Source of the DNA: an uncultured Bryobacterales bacterium
Lineage (GTDB): Bacteria > Acidobacteriota > Terriglobia > Bryobacterales > UBA6623
Direction of reading: 5' to 3'
Assembly (NCBI GenBank): GCA_946887065.1
Contig: CAMPKL010000287.1
Coordinates: 1 to 5,488 of the forward strand
Length of the DNA stretch: 5,488 nt
The notes beneath the pieces are model-generated. The model did not search any database. It saw nothing but the letters and a program-made list of their open reading frames with translations, and was not told where the DNA came from. Below are positions 4,666 to 5,488 of this stretch, piece after piece (the first letter of the stretch is position 1; every line of letters starts with the position of its first letter). Position numbers and translations under genes: made by a program.

Positions 4666-5488
4666 TTTCAACTCGGCGGCAGATCCGGGCTTGTCAATCA
4701 AGGCACGGGCCTCTTGCCGGGCCAGCTCAAGGGCTTCCCGGTCTCGCAGCAAATTGGCCACGCGAAACTCCGGCAGCCCCGACTGCTTCACGCCGAAGAA
4801 TTCGCCCGGCCCGCGTATCTCTAGGTCCTTTTCGGCGATCTCAAAGCCGTCCTGAGTCCGCTCCATGGTCTGAATCCGTTCTCTGGCCGTCTCCGTTAGA
4901 TTCTCCGTCATGAGGATGCAGTAGCTCTTGGCGGCCCCGCGGCCGACGCGTCCGCGAAGTTGATGCAGTTGCGAGAGGCCAAAGGATTCGGCATGCTCGA
5001 TGACCATCACGGTGGCGTTGGGGACATCGACGCCGACCTCCACGACCGTGGTCGCGACGAGGATGCTCGTTTCGCCTCGCTTGAACGCCTCCATGGCCGC
5101 TTCTTTGTCTTGGGTTTTGAGCCGGCCGTGCAACAGACCGACTGTGAGGTCAGGGAAGACGTTCCGGGAAAGATGCTCGTAGGTCTCCACTGCCGCCTTG
5201 GCCGCTTTGGTTTCCGACTCCTCGATTACAGGGCAAACAATGTAGGCTTGGCGGCCCTCGCGTACTTGTTGGGCGATGAAAGAGTAGACGCGCTCGATCT
5301 GGTCGTACTCGCGTTGCCGGGTCGTGATCGGCGAGCGGCCCGGCGGCAGCTCGTCCAAGATCGAAACGTCCAAGTCGCCATAGAGCGTCAGCGAAAGCGT
5401 CCGCGGAATGGGCGTCGCCGTCATGACTAAAACGTCGGGATGCTCGCCTTTCCGCAGCAGACCTAGCCGTTGCATAACGCCGAAGCGG
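4603..5488 (-). CDS. recG: ATP-dependent DNA helicase RecG, C-terminal part (5' end outside window)
   Basis: RecG is a superfamily 2 double-stranded DNA translocase that remodels stalled replication forks and branch-migrates Holliday junctions. The visible 294 residues are the C-terminal helicase lobe. The frame runs off the window edge through RFGVMQR, the continuation of the DEQHRFGV segment next to motif II. Then come TATPIPRTL (motif III), LPPGRSPITT, GRQAYIVCPVIEESE (motif IV region), LLHGRL, ILVATTVVEVGVDVPN (motif V), QLHQLRGRVGRG (motif VI), and IRGPGEFFGVKQSGLPEF, the TRG-type region that couples ATP hydrolysis to translocation in RecG. The tail WQRRYGLVQVG is a typical RecG ending. 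A full RecG is usually about 700 residues, so the wedge domain, motifs I and II and the start lie to the right of the window. No frameshift or missing motif is seen. It converges with the small arginine-rich gene and overlaps its end by 63 bases. Confidence 0.97.
   Translation of the reverse strand, partial: RFGVMQRLGLLRKGEHPDVLVMTATPIPRTLSLTLYGDLDVSILDELPPGRSPITTRQREYDQIERVYSFIAQQVREGRQAYIVCPVIEESETKAAKAAVETYEHLSRNVFPDLTVGLLHGRLKTQDKEAAMEAFKRGETSILVATTVVEVGVDVPNATVMVIEHAESFGLSQLHQLRGRVGRGAAKSYCILMTENLTETARERIQTMERTQDGFEIAEKDLEIRGPGEFFGVKQSGLPEFRVANLLRDREALELARQEARALIDKPGSAAELKSLVEYIREKWQRRYGLVQVG

Noticed and set aside
4960..5430. Forward reading frame of about 156 residues opposite recG
   Set aside because: It mirrors the RecG helicase motifs and has no domain of its own.
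1..5488. tRNA or rRNA genes, CRISPR arrays, IS elements, phage or defence systems
   Set aside because: No repeats with spacers, terminal inverted repeats, transposase motifs or structured RNA signatures were found; the window is filled by ordinary coding sequence.

Overview
This is a GC-rich (roughly 60% by eye), gene-dense bacterial chromosome segment. It holds seven protein-coding genes, and two of them run off the window edges. I see no rRNA, tRNA, CRISPR array, insertion sequence or other mobile-element signature. The lineage cannot be fixed from the sequence. The recG C-terminus and the style of the glycosyltransferases would suit an Acidobacteriota-like or similar environmental high-GC Gram-negative bacterium, but that is a low-confidence inference.

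Layout from left to right. (1) 1-458, minus strand: the N-terminal third to half of a GT4-type glycosyltransferase, cut by the window edge, probably started at a CTG behind a good AAGGAG. (2) 459-512: a short divergent intergenic gap. (3) 513-1376 and (4) 1373/1385-2215, plus strand: two adjacent, diverged glycosyltransferase-2-like proteins that resemble each other along their whole length, so probably an old tandem duplication. Both depart from the standard acidic catalytic motif, the second more than the first. (5) 2286-3146, plus strand: a complete classical short-chain dehydrogenase/reductase with all catalytic residues. (6) 3147-4280, minus strand: a complete GT4 glycosyltransferase, convergent with the SDR with no spare base between the stop codons. 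(7) 4281-4374: an AT-rich divergent intergenic region. (8) 4375-4665, plus strand: a 96-residue arginine-rich protein of unknown function, whose last 63 bases overlap antisense the end of (9) recG, 4603-5488, minus strand, 5'-truncated by the window.

How the genes work together. The two GT4 enzymes and the two GT2-like proteins suggest the edge of a surface-polysaccharide or exopolysaccharide assembly locus. The GT4 enzymes would act on the cytoplasmic face, adding sugars from nucleotide-sugar donors. The GT2-like pair probably sits at the membrane through its hydrophobic C-terminal segments. The SDR is of the classical type, not the extended nucleotide-sugar epimerase type, so its link to glycan synthesis is unproven. 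recG marks the return to housekeeping genome content. The most unusual point is the paralogous GT2-like pair with degenerate active-site motifs; the rest is largely conventional.
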